Assembly: GCF_000003815.2 (NCBI RefSeq)
Contig: NC_049981.1
Span: forward strand, 17,713,235 to 17,777,234
Length of the DNA stretch: 64,000 bases
Direction of reading: 5' to 3'
Source: Branchiostoma floridae
Taxonomy: Eukaryota > Chordata > Leptocardii > Amphioxiformes > Branchiostomatidae
This document shows, in pieces, positions 1-13,156 of the stretch. Made by a program: the position numbers and the translations under genes. Every line of letters begins with the position of its first letter. Position 1 is the first letter of the stretch. The notes beneath the pieces were generated by a model. It searched no databases. It saw nothing but the letters and a program-made list of their open reading frames with translations, and had not been told where the DNA came from.

Positions 1-492
1 AGTTTGACATGACTGGTAGTGAGCCCTTGTACTAAGTTGTAGTCAGACACTGTTTTCTACCATCAGTTACTGTGCATTATTGCTATATGACCTTGTAATT
101 ATCACATATGTTATTCAATATTGCTGACAGCTACTACACAACTTTATGTTTGTTAAATAAACAACAGTTCCAGTAAGTACTCTTTATATGTTTCCTATGA
201 CACAACTCAAAAGAGTGCTTCACTGTGTATAAGACACTGGATCAAAGTTGCCCTGTAAAATAGTAAATACAAGAAATTTCAACATACCCAAACTTTAGTC
301 GTGAGCAATCTACTGATGTGTGACATCTCGTGACATAACATGTGACTTGGTGAACAGTGGATCATAAGTTGCAGAAAGTCTATGCCTACCTGCCTAAGTG
401 CCTAGTAGAAAGTCTAAAGTGTCCTCCATCTCTGTTGAGGGATGTGCTTATTTTGCTACTTATTCTTGCAACAGATCTAGACCTGCCTGTAG

Positions 493-3400
493 TTCCATAC
501 CTGTGCCAGTGTATCTACACACATATCAAATGTGAGAAGCTAGGCCTGGTCTCCATACCTGCCAACATCTCTCAAGATGTCACCAGGCTGTAAGTACTAG
601 TACTGTAAGCCTTACAATAAAGTTACATTCAAATTTTTAAACCTGATATTTTGCATGAATCGTCAAGAAATGCCTGCCCATGGTTACCGGTATATCAACA
701 TTAGGGCGAATGATACATGACAGATGCTTTAGTGGAGTTGTGTGGCACGATAGCAAGGTGTTTGGCCTGAATCATGACATGCCACCAATGTCAATAATTA
801 TTTAGGCCATCTAGTGAGGACACTTGTTGACAACCAATAGTTTCATGTCATTTAACTGTCCCTTTTATTATCTTCTTGCGCTTTGCAGGAACTTGCAGCA
901 CAACTTGATTGAATCGCTCCAGAACAATTCCCTTGGCAAGCTGACAGCTCTTCGGAGCCTGTAAGTTTAAATCTTTTACTTTTTGTGTTTCATTATGGTT
1001 CATTACGGTCAGAAAGTATGAAATGGAACAAAACTATGGGAACTGTTTCCTAATCAGTCATAGGATTTATTTCAGTTTGCTTCATATTTCATTACATTTT
1101 GTTCCTGCTTTGTTCCATTTGGCACTATCCATTTGGCACTTTCTGTACACTTGTTTTATGATGTATGATATAAAAGCATACAATAGGTTTGCAAATATGC
1201 CATCATTGAATATTCAATATCTTTTATTAAGTTAAGGGAAGGAGGTTTATAACTGATGCGGGTACTGCTTTGGGCTCTTTTTGTATCGATTCCATAACTG
1301 AAGTTCTTTTGATGGATTGGTGTGAATTTTGGTCCTGAAGTGAATTTCAGTTTGAGGTACTGAAGAAACATGGTGATATTGGGTCTCCTATCAGTGTTTT
1401 TAGGTACTACAGCATTATAGGTCGACATCCCCTTCCTAGAACCAGTATAAGTAGTATAGTCCACGGACAGCTAGTTAGCAGACCACCGAACGAATGATCT
1501 CTTATAGGAGAAAGACAGCTATTGGTTATTGAATTAAGAAGAGAAAGAGAGGATCACTAACATCTGTGATGGTTACATTCGTAGGTCTGACATTAAGAGA
1601 TTCATAAAAACTATAGACACTCTACATTTGAGGTATGAGGAATCTTTGATTTCTTGTTTGCTGTCTGGCTCTGGGTAAGGCCAACCAGTCTTGATCTCAG
1701 AGATTATCCGACCTTGGGCAACTTTGGGTCTTTGACCTTGCTGGACATGTTTATTTGTCTCTCCCCCATCCAGGAATCTCCGTGGTAACAGGATCAGGAC
1801 CCTCCCAGCAGGAGCTTTTAAAGGACTGACCAATCTAGGCCAGCTGTGAGTTTTAAGATTATTTTATTTTGATATAATAACTTTATTACACCACAAGTGT
1901 ACAAAGTACAAAGTATGGCATCTAGTGTTACATATTAACCACAGTCATGTAGTTCCGTATGTTGAGAGTGTGTAGTTTGGGATGAGCATGTCCAGTGTTT
2001 TTACCATGGTGTAAAGGGTGCCTGAGTTACAAGAGTTACATGCATGTACATGTACACACACGTACATGCACACACGTACATGCACACACGTACACACACA
2101 CACACACACGTACACGCACACACGTACATGCACACACACACACACACGCACAATGCTCTCTTGTTCATATCTTAATACGCTTTACATAATGATATAATTA
2201 CATGGAACATACAGGAAATGAAGGTCATCATATACCCATTATATAGTTAATCAAAGTAAAATTGATGATATTGTCCCACTGCAAGGTATTTGTCAGAAAA
2301 CCTGCTAGAAACCCTGCCAGCTGGAGCCTTCCAGGGACTACAGAGACTAAAATGGCTGTAAGTAAGAATTCTTCTGTATTTCTGTTGCTTTGGATCAGTC
2401 ATGTACTAGTCCCAACACAAATTGTGTTGGGATCAAAAGTAATGATGCCCAATCTGAATAGAAAATGTACCTGGGAATGCTAAGAGGGGTGATCAATAGC
2501 ACTCAGAAATATGGTACATAACTCAAATTTCTAGGTACAGTTATTAGTATGAAGCCGTTTATGATTGTCTACCAAAATTCATATCTTTTGTTGGTCCCCT
2601 ATTCAACCTCCTTGGTGACACCCAGTAACATCAGGTGAGAAAGAAAAAACTAAGGTGTGCAGGTGCAGCACTATTGCTCTAATGAAATTCAGGGATTTCT
2701 TTCTAGTTAAAATAGGAACAAAATCCATGTCAGAAGTTTTACTGTACGTACTGTAAAGTTCGTTCACCTTTATCCGCGGGGTAACCTATTTCTGTTGTGC
2801 TGCTAAACAGGGTATCCAAGGATATCAAGTTGATGGACGGTAGTTTCAAATTGTGCTATTTTCAAAATATTGCAGTTTCAAACCACCATCTGTTGACTTG
2901 ATACCCCTAAATACATCTTTCTTTAAAAGAACGGATAAAGGTTACACTACGGATAAAGGTGAACTAGAGTTATATAGTAAATAACAAATCTTTTGTATGA
3001 TAGTTACCTGCAGAGGAATGAGCTGAAGTCTCTTCATGCGGATGTATTCCAAGGATTAAACAGCCTTAACTGGTTGTAAGTTACTATTAATAACATCTTC
3101 TCCATTCATATGCTTTTTTGCATTTTACCATTTTTGGACATTAGGTGCATTTCAAGTTGTCTGTTGCATGTTCCTTTGTATGTAACACTTACTATGACTT
3201 CTTGCAGGGATCTTCGGTTCAACTCCTTGCAAAATTTACCATCTGGGTTGTGGTGTGACCACATGCCGGCACTACTGTGGCTGTAAGTACAGACATGTAA
3301 ACTCATTCTTTCATTCACCTTGTAGTACAGATAGTAGGTACCCATCTGAGTAATGAGGCTGTAATGTGATTAAGGCACCTACTTGAACATGGGGCCACCA

Positions 3401-6400
3401 TATAGATACATTTGTGTATATACCTTTCGCAAAATGTATACAGCTCCAATGATGCAGGATTTGTAATACTCAAATGATTTTTTATGTTGTATCTGAAGGT
3501 CAAGAGAGGCTGTGCATGATAAGAAGTAGAAATGTACAAAACTTCTACTACAATGTACTGCTGCATTTGTTTTTACATAAATGGTGCCACAAAACATTGT
3601 GGTGTGGACACAGCATGGCTAATAGTGCAATGAAAGTGATGGAGTGTGCTACATGCATGTATGCTAATAAACGTAAAAAGGTGACCATTTATGTGACAGA
3701 TATTAGTTTCCCATTCATTTTTGTGACAGAAATTAGTGGGCAACAATTTTGTTCTCATCAAACTGACATTTTTCTTTCTGTACCAGGGAAATGGAAGGGA
3801 ATGACATAGAACAGCTGACATCATCTTCATTTACCAGATGCAGTTCCTTGACAGTTGTGTAAGTTTCTTAAAAAAGTTTGTTGCTGATAATCTATACATG
3901 TATGACCTCACCTCATGATCATGTATATAACTTCACCTGGTCCACTTTTCCACTTGTGGCTAAAACTCTGAAGAGGAATTATTTTCCAAAGTGTATTAAT
4001 GAACACATACTCTTACCAGCCGACTTTTGTGGTGAATTACGTGATGTGACTACATGTATTTTGTTCTGATTCTTACTAACCCCATTTAGACGTACCCTAA
4101 CCATGCATTACCTATCTGTATAGAAACACACACACTCACAATAACTTCTGAAGAAGGCCGGTTGTTGATAAGATATCAAGACAAGCATTTCAAATTGCCT
4201 CTGAAATTATTTTGTAACCTGATCATGATGTTTTTCAGACCTTGTCAGGCACATTTTATTCAGCCATAGGCTGATATTGCTTATTTGATTGGAGAGTACT
4301 TGGGGAGCTGGTTGTGAGATGGAAAATGGTGTGACTGGGGTCTTCCAGATAGGAAGGCTGCTTTGGCCTGGCTCCAAAGTTGTTGCTGTAGGCTTTGCCT
4401 GGGTCCAAAGTCTCACACCGAGGCAAGAAAATGCACATACACAGAATTAACAAGTAAAGAATTCACAATAATGAATGATTTCCAATAGTTCTCAATATGT
4501 CATGGAGGTTATCTTTGATTTCTTGTTTGTCATGTTTCCTTTACAGAAATGTCAGAAACAACAGCTTGAAGTCCATAGGCCGTGATACCTTCACACCCCT
4601 CTCCAGTGTCTGGGAACTGTGAGTGATATTATACATTGTATGAATTGTTATAGTTTGCTTTTGGAACAAACTGGTCATTTCCTGTAAGTTGAGGATATAT
4701 ATTTACATGTACAATGACATGAAGACTCCAGCTGTTGTGCTGCTTTTGAGTGTTTAACATCTGCATCCCCTGTGGTCTTTGATGCAGGTACATAAAATTA
4801 CATGCAGCCAAAATTCTGGGTATAAAGACACATGTGAGAGGCATCCAAGGGCAAACTATGGTGTTTTTTTAAGTAACAGTATAGATGAACTTTCAAGCAA
4901 TCAAAATGGCAAAATGGTGCCCTGGTCGGTTTTCATCAACGGAGACAACAGGACAAAATTAACTTTCCTCCTGGGCTATGAAGGTCCATCTGAAACAAAC
5001 GTTGCTTTTAGTGTTTTTATATCTCTAAGTGTGCACATCAAAGCTAGTCACCTTGTGGCCCTAATTATACAAATAATCCAAAAGCTGTGTTCTGCTGCCT
5101 TAAAGTGATTGTAATGTTTCCATTGTTCTAACAGAGACATCTCCTGGAACAGCCTGGCACCTCTCCCTATTGGAACCTTCAATGGACTGGGACACCTGAA
5201 ACTGCTGTACGATGAAATATTTTTTGTATCACTATTAGATACATAGAAATAAGATCCGTTCAAGACTAGGCCAGCTTTAGCAACATATAATTTGCAATAG
5301 AAGTCAATTTCTAAACTTTTTACTACATCTAAATGAGTACTGTGATGATGGGTATTTTGGTTGAGCTACAGGGACAAGACTTATGGTATAGTCAATGTAT
5401 CATATTCTAGGTATTGTATGGGAATGTGTCTACAGGCATGTTGGTCTGCATGAATGTTGGTGCTCAGGAATTTATGTTCCAGGGACACATTCTTACTAAC
5501 TAACATTCCTGTGGATTAACATTCCTGTGTTTGTATTGTGTCAATTTCTTCCTTTGTTTGCTGTAGTTTTGAAGAAGATTGTAATGTGTCATTGTTTCTG
5601 CCTCTCAGGAACCTGTCTTACAACAGTGACATGATCCTGAGTCTGGACCTGTTCTTTGGGCTGGATAACCTGACTTCATTGTAAGAAAGCAGCTGAACTG
5701 TTTCCCCTTATTGTGATTATTTTTAATAATTATCATTACACAAAAATATCAAATTTTCAGTACTAGTAAGTACAGAAACAGGCCAGGCCATACTGATGAA
5801 GTACGGGACCTGGTGTGTTTCAGGGCTCTTTTAAGTGGCAATTTGTCATAGCACTTAACGCAACTTTCCTCACTCCACACAGGTATAAAAATAGGTACCT
5901 GACAATGGTTGGGGAGGTAGAAGGTGGTGGAAGGATAAGGTTGGGCTCCACCTTCCAGTACATATACCATGCAGTTATTATTAGACAGAGTGCAGAACAA
6001 CATACTGCTTGTATGGGCTCAAAAAGGCTATGGGACTACCTTTAACGTGCAGTGCTTTATCTTGTAAGGACAAAACATTATCATGACATTTACCTCATAA
6101 ATGACATTGCAGGTAGCCGTGCTTGTCATCACTGCCCCCTGGCATTTCACTCACAATCTGCAGTATGGGTGCACATGGCTTACAATTACATATACAATAA
6201 CATAAATCTGATTCAGAACAATTATTGAGTTAAATGAATAGTTGTCTGTGATGAATGATGTGGATTTTTGTGCCTCCAGGGACTTGCGAGGTCTAGAGAT
6301 GTCTCAAGACTGTCAGCATTCCAGGGTGCTGCTGAGTCTGGAGAATTTACACTTTGTGTAAGTTCTTTAGTGTCCAAGTTTGTTGTCTACTACTACAAAT

Positions 6401-9400
6401 GTACATGTGCATCCCAGCTAAAACTAACAGTGATTTTGTTGCACATCAAGATGTGAAGATTTGGTAGTGCGCTGTAGTTTCTATAATCGATTATCATAAA
6501 GGCAGTGTCACAGTGCACAAAAATTGATGACCCAGTGAGTTGGGACCTCTAGAGATCTACAGGGCATTTTCTTTCTGAATATGCTCACTGCACATTTTTA
6601 TCAAGGGATCGGCCAGTGCCCAATGTTTCTTTTGGCTGGACATTGTGAATAAAGATCTAGGGGCATTAATGATACATCTGGTGCAGGCTGATGGCTGACA
6701 AGGATGCACTACTGTCGCCTGGATACCAGACTGTGCCAGCTTCTTGGCTATCCCAAGCTCAGGGGCTGTGGTAAAATTCCTTGGGGGCATGTTAGCCATA
6801 CAGCCAAGGGGCTGTCCTGTGTCTTAAGGACCTGAAAACATGTCAATGTAAAAGTAGATGTTGGGGCAAAAAACATGCGATTTTGAACTTCAGCAACCCT
6901 CTGGCAATAAAAAAATAGAGCAAAATTTACTGACAGTGTGATGCCAAATTTATGATTTATACCATTACCATAAAAATATGATATGATGTCCATATTCACA
7001 TCATTGTATGACATGTCTATAACAGGTTGAAGATGTCTTGAGTGTATTTTCTACTTACAGTCAGTTACTTTCTCTTTGTTATGAAAAATAGATTATGAGA
7101 TGTCATTTTAATTTGGTCTTCTCATCATTTCCAGTTATTTCGATGACTTCTCATACTGCCGGTATGCCCTACAAGCACGGGGGTGTTCACCCAAGTCTGA
7201 CGGTATTTCTTCGCTGGAAAACTTGTTGGCTCTGGAATTTCTGCGTGTCGTGGTCTGGGTCCTCGCCTGCTTCACAGTCCTAGGCAACTCATTCGTCATC
7301 CTGGGCAGATTACTTATCAAGAATGAGAACAACATGCACTCTCTCTTCATCAGGAATCTCTGTGGTAAGTCTCTCTCATTTACCCACAATCATTCAACAG
7401 CCTTATTTACTTTGCCGAGCAAACTTATAGATGACATCCTCTGGACACCATAATTTGAAATTTGTATTGCATGATTCGGTAAATTGCCTCATGGTGCAAC
7501 ACACTTGGTTTGTACTGAAGAGTACAAGCTGCATATCAGGACAAATTTATTCGATCCACTCACACTGGGATTCGTTTTCTGGGTTCTTTAATGTGCTCGA
7601 GGTGTGGACTGGCTGTCTTCATATATAGGACCTTCATCTAACATTCTAGCCGATGGATGTACAGCTCAAAGTTCTCATTTTCACCCGTTGTAGTGAATTG
7701 AGTTGGAAGTTCAGGTGTAAAGCCCCCGCCACACAGTCGACAAGCATTGGCCATATTTTTTGATAGCAGGAAGATGTTCAAACACAACAATTGTCAGAGA
7801 CAAGCATATTTTTCACCCTAAAATCTCCCCATCACATTGAATGGTGCCTGTAGACTCGTCAGCTGGTTGGTTTTCGTGCTGAGGGACAATGTGTAGGCTA
7901 CAATGTGTGCCTTTCCCACAGGCACAACTGCAACTTATCATACCTCCAGGTTCAGAGTCAAGATTCCTAACCGCATGGCCACCATATCACGCTGCCAGAA
8001 TGTTTGTGACATGATTGCTTTTTGGATCTTGAGTGAGCAAATAAATGTTGCTACTTTTGAAAAGCAATTTTAACTTAAAAATGTATTGCTAATACTTTGT
8101 TCCCTCAGCGGCGGACCTATTGATGGGTGTGTACCTCATCATCATCGCCAGTCGTGACGTCATATACCGTAATGAGTTCATCCAACATGCTCTATCCTGG
8201 CAGGAAAGTGTACTGTGTCAGTTCTCAGGCTTTCTCGCTATGCTTTCTTCTGAGGTAAGACATCTTAGGATAACTGTGCATTAGTTTTAGTTCACAGGTG
8301 AAGGTTATGCCAAAAAGTGATCATTAGTGACACTCCTATTTTGTATTGATGCTGTCTGAAATGTCAGTGACCGTTCCCAAAATCATGCCCAGGTGCTTGA
8401 GGTTTATATGGATGCCCAAACTAGGTGGTAGGTATCTTGAATAGTCATGTAATGATTGCAGGATTAATTCTAATTTGAAATGTTATAAACATTAGTTTGT
8501 CTCAAAATTTGTCTCTTGTTATCTCTCTTAGAGCCACTGGATTTGATTTGGTCACTCTTGTAAACATATCCATATTACAGATTAGAACTAATGGTGGGCA
8601 TTTAACTATAGAGTCTTGAAGTACATTTCCTTGTATATTGTATAGTGAGTGACGTTGATGACTGTTTCTATAGGTGTCAGTGTTGCTGTTGGCATACATG
8701 TCCATGGAGCGCTGTCTGATCATCGTCTTCCCGTTCCGTACCATGGAACCCAGCACCAGGCAGAACCAAACCTTCATTGCCTGCATCTGGCTCTTTGGCC
8801 TCCTCATCGCCACTCTACCATTTCTCATACAGGTAATACTCTACATGTTCTGCTTGTTTATGTAAGCTACAGAGACTGAAAGGCTGGTGGTAAGGGCATT
8901 TCTTTGTTTATGGATGCCTTTTTTTTCTCAATTAAAGTATGCAACCCCCCTTTGGGGCAGGTCTCAGGCAAATCTGTGGAACCTTTAATAGAAAGACTCC
9001 ACCAATATTGAGCACATCTTAAACTGGATGAAAACTTAAGATGTTTTCTTCTCTTTTCCCTGGGTAAAATTAAGGATTTCTATACAACATCATTGCTTAA
9101 ATTTGTAAGATTTCCTTGCTGGCATTGTCTCTACACTAAAGTCTTATAAATCACCTACCACAAGTTACACAATCCCTCAGAACAGAAGAATGTTATACAC
9201 AAAAATAATGTACAATAGTTTTGCATCTTACCTAGAACTGTAACAGTCCACATCCTTGCTTTATTTGAGGTCCTTTTCCAGTTTATCTAAAGTATGGAAT
9301 AACCTCAAATAAAGTAGGTCCCCTCGACTTTGGGAACAACTTTGGTAACACATCTAGAACTTTAAAAAGTTTTAAAAGTGTAAATATCATGGTATGGTAT

Positions 9401-12400
9401 GTTGATTGCCATCACAGATTATCTTTTATGCAAATTTTATAGAACATGATAAAGCAAATTTGGCAACAGGTTAATGACAATGATGAATTTCCTTGTGTAG
9501 GATTCGACCTGCTTCTATGGGAGCAGCTCAGTGTGTTTCCCTCTCCACCTGCGCTCACCCTATGGACAAGGCTGGGTGTACGGGGCAGTGGTGTTTATTG
9601 GCCTCAACTTGTGTGCCTGGTTCATCATTCTCCTGTGCTATGTTTGCATGTTTGTCAGGTATGTGTACTTCCTTATGTTACAACAGTGAGAACATGTGAA
9701 TAAAACTAATATTCCATAAGTATACAATACGGTGTCTTCCGTATCATCCGATCTAGGTTCCAGCCCGACCCACTGAACCAGGGGCGTTGGACCAAGGGCA
9801 TTGCAGAATGCACCATGTTGTATTTTGTTTATGTTATACCCTCCCGAAAAAGCACACTTTTCAATTCAAAAGTTGCAGAACTTGACAAAATTTGTGGTCC
9901 TTGAACAAAAATTGTAACAACATCAATTCCAACCTTGTCAGAATCAGAGTGAAAATTAAATAAGTCAGCAGCGGATAACTTGTGTGTTAGAATCATTTGA
10001 TGGAAGCCTGAGGTGCAATACAACTTTGAAGTCTGTGCAATTCCGAAACCGTAAAATATGGACTGGTCCAGACCACCTATATCAAACATTATCCCAGCCG
10101 AGTTATAACATAGATTCTATATAATACACAACTAATGCACTGGAGGAAGTGAAAACAGTCACAGGTTCGGAATGACTTATGTTTTGTATTCCGCAGCATC
10201 CATCGAACACGCATGCGCACCACAGGCCAGCCCACTCACAAGGCTGACTGGATCGGCTGGCGTTTCTTCTTCATCGTACTGACGGACTCACTGTGCTGGA
10301 TCCCTACTGTTGTCCTCAAACTACTGGTTTTACATGGGGTCAACATCTCTGGTACATTTGAAAACTTACATAGTACTTGGACTTAATGATGGCCATCTTA
10401 AAATGAACTCAGTGTGTCACTCAAACTCAAAACTGACCAACAGATTAGGATATTTCAGTCTCAAGAAGATATGTGTGCCGTCTCTGTTGATGGATGGATG
10501 TAAAGTAGCCTGTTTTTACACAATCTCTTGCTAGCTGGTAGAGGTTAATGACCCCCTCCCCAAGCGGCAACTGTGGGTCCGGCCTCTAGGAGTGCGATTT
10601 TAGTCAGGCTAGGACAGTCACTAGGTTGTAAAGCCCTAATGTATACAGATGGCTTCTTTTGCTCCTCTTGCAAAAAACTCAGACTGGTAAATTTTCTACT
10701 TTCTTGTGACAGAAACATTTAATGCGGTGATTGCTGTGGTGGTACTGCCCATCAACAGTTCCATCAACCCCATCCTGTACTCCATCTCCACCTCCAACTT
10801 TAAGGACGGCTCTCTCCGGATCTTCCGCACACGACGACAGTCCCTAAGCAGAATAGTCACAGGAAACAGTGCAGGGAACACCAACATGTCCGCCAGGACC
10901 AGTTTAGGTTAGTATACATGCTGTTTATGATCAGTCTTGAGAAGACTTGTGTGCATGTCAGTCATGTGATCTCATCAATAAGTTCTTGGCCTCATCAATA
11001 GATACAGTGTATGTGCACAACTCAAATTTTAGGGCATTATAACATGTAAAGACTTTTATGAAAGTCCACTGAAATTCAAATCGTTGTGGTCATTACGTTG
11101 CAGGCATAGCACCCTTTTGAAAATCAGATCAGAGAGAAGGACAATTGAGCTGGGAATGAACTTCAGTGCTGCTGAAAGTCAGATACCCACTTGACTCTAA
11201 ATCAAAAGGATTCTTTATCAAAAATTTTGACAATGACATTGCCTTAATAGATTTCAGAGCATGAGGACCATGACCCTAACATATTCAGCTCTGATCACAG
11301 TTGACAACCATGTTTTTCTCACCACTTACTGGTTTTCAAAAGGACATCAACTTGAAAAAATGATGACAATGACAATGTCAATGTTTGGTTAGTTATGGTA
11401 AATGAATTCTGCCCTAAAATTTGAGTTGTGCACATCATTTCATCCTTACAATTTTGTGCCTTACTCTTGCTCTGGCAGAGTTGTTGCATTACTTACACTT
11501 ACAGTAGAAACATCAACATACTGATTGTGCATCGATAGATCTGACTATTTATAGCTTTGTCTTTGATCTGCTCACGTTTGCTTTCTTAAAATACTAATCT
11601 AAATTCTTGGAAATCTGTTCTTATCACCATTTTTCTCTGGCCTTTTTTCTCTCCTCTTCTACTTACTCCTGATGTTTGACTTTGGTAGGTAAGCGGTGGC
11701 TGGTGGGTGCCAAACAATTGCATGCCCATTGTAGTGTTCCACACCTGGGCACCCTCAGACATCTGGCACGGTCCACATCTGGGCTGGGTGGCTCCAGTCA
11801 GCTGTCGGCCCCAGCTCTGACCATGACACCCTTGTCACTTGTACTTATGTCTCCCAGAGCAAGGCCAAAACAATGCCTAGCTTCTGCAGCCATTCTAGGT
11901 ACCTGCATTATTGTTACTGTTTACCTATTAGATGTTACTCATAAAATCAGAAAAAAATACACCCTGTTGTGAATAATAAATCATTTATCGATTTGATTTT
12001 GTTCCTGCGGACTAAAAATGTCAGAATCGCTAGACAGGAAAAAATTATAGCTCACAAATTCCAACAGCAATTGGCAATTCACATCCTGGATCACTCATGC
12101 TCCTACAATTTCCAGTTTATCATCAGCCGGCTGTTCTTTCTTGAGGCAGATACCAGTATTTATTCTCTCTAACTCTGGTCTTCAGTCATAATATGTTTCT
12201 TTTTCTTCCAAATCATTTTTAGATTAAACATATCACTGCACTTCACTTCTATTAAGATTTGGTAGATGGGTAATGGTTATGTAGGGAAAAGGAATGATAA
12301 GCTCCTAGCAACTGTCCATGGTATGGCAGCAGAGCTTCATTTGGTTTTAACCTGTGCTATGAACATTCTTTGGTTATGATTTTTGAGCAGAGTATGTACA

Positions 12401-13156
12401 TTTTAATTTGTATATTTGGGGAAGAGACTACTGGTACTTTGCTGATTGATATCCATGAACCCATTTAAAATGATTTGATTCTTTTTTTTTCTTAATTTTG
12501 GGTCACACTCACTCACTGTTCTAATGAAATTATATTTGGGTCCCTACATCAAAATGTGCCTGCCAAATGACCAGAAATGTGGTATGCACACTAGATGTGG
12601 GTTAATTGGTACCTTGGATGTCTAGTATGCATCCATTGGGGACACTTGTGTTTTGGAAGTAGATTGTTGCATTAAGTGTCAAATTAGGACAATTTCACTT
12701 TGAAGTGGTATGACATCGAGGTAGACCCTTAATAATTTGGGGACAAAGGTTGATTTGACAGTCCATTTCTGCATGGGGAGGGAGAGAAATATGGTGTAGT
12801 TCCTCACAGATACTATTGCCTTCCTAACAAACATTTGAGCAAAATCATTTGCCAACAATGTTATGTTTTCTGTTGTGTGTGTCTTTATGTGAAATAAAAA
12901 AGAATGGATGGATTGTTTTGATATTTCGTATGTGGGTAGGTCTTCATACTCGAGACCTCGAAATCATTGATTTTGAGCCCCCAGCGGCTTAAGCTTGTTG
13001 TATCACTGCAACAGGACTTGAGGTTTTGGTACCTCGTTGGTGAATGTTCTCCTGCCAAAGTGCTGGAAATGATAACCTCTTTTTGTTTTATTTTTTTCAG
13101 ACCAAGGAAATCCTGAAGGACAAGTGCTGGTTGAGGAGAAAGAATCTACATTATAG
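493..13156 (+). CDS. RXFP-like: Relaxin-family receptor-like LRR GPCR (5'-partial)
   Basis: Leucine-rich-repeat G-protein-coupled receptor of the plasma membrane, closest by eye to RXFP1/RXFP2, which bind relaxin-type peptides. Exons: 493-589 (LRR N-terminal cap, CQC...IKC), ten LRR exons 889-960, 1774-1845, 2286-2357, 3004-3075, 3208-3282, 3787-3858, 4547-4618, 5135-5206, 5609-5680, 6280-6357, then 7135-7364 (hinge YCRYALQARGC plus TM1 with GNSFVILGR), 8109-8254 (TM2), 8674-8832 (TM3 with MERCLIIVFPFR, TM4), 9501-9658 (second extracellular loop, TM5), 10197-10351 (TM6, FFIVLTDSLCWIP), 10713-10907 (TM7, INPILYS), 11689-11898 (tail) and 13101-13156 (VEEKESTL then TAG). Every LRR exon starts and ends in phase 2. 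The joined exons give 710 uninterrupted codons. The hinge motif DGISSLENLLA is RXFP-like. The LDL-receptor class A module expected in this family would lie upstream of the window. The start of the first exon is the least certain boundary. Confidence 0.9.
2040..2152. repeat. CA/ACGTAC microsatellite
   Basis: Compound simple repeat of CA dinucleotides interrupted by ACGTAC and ATGCA blocks, in the intron between two LRR exons of the receptor gene. Open frames across it (runs of His/Thr or Cys/Val) are artefacts. Confidence 0.9.
5800..6045 (+). repeat. SINE-body-like repeat without tRNA head
   Basis: Shares ordered segments (CAACTTTCCTCACTCCACAC, a GG-rich GGTGGTGGAAGG stretch, AAAGGCTATG(G/T)GACTACC) with the tRNA-headed repeat at 26105-26345. 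The RNA polymerase III box region is not evident here, so it is probably a 5'-truncated relative. Located in a receptor intron. Confidence 0.45.
9121..9380. repeat. Dispersed repeat, copy 1 (receptor intron)
   Basis: A ~250-base block beginning GGCATTGTCTCTACA and containing AATAACCTCAAATAAAGTA and an AACTT(T)GG...AAGTTTTAA end. A diverged copy in the same orientation lies at 32443-32690 in a CDP-diacylglycerol synthase intron. Class unknown; no terminal inverted repeats noticed. Confidence 0.55.
11689..11898 (+). other. Probable cassette exon in receptor C-tail
   Basis: This 210-base exon follows a TTTGGTAG acceptor and ends at a CTAG/gtacct donor. It encodes a 70-residue Ser/Gly-rich cytoplasmic tail segment beginning KRWLVGAKQLH. 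Both flanking junctions are phase 1 and the length divides by three, so splicing 10907 directly to 13101 also keeps the frame. The tail would be either about 88 or 18 residues after TM7. If the donor is not used, the frame reads on to a stop at about 11970, a third possible C-terminus. That alternative splicing occurs is inference. Confidence 0.6.

Noticed and set aside
1945-2189. Cys/Val-rich and His/Thr-rich frames
   Set aside because: Translations of the CA microsatellite.
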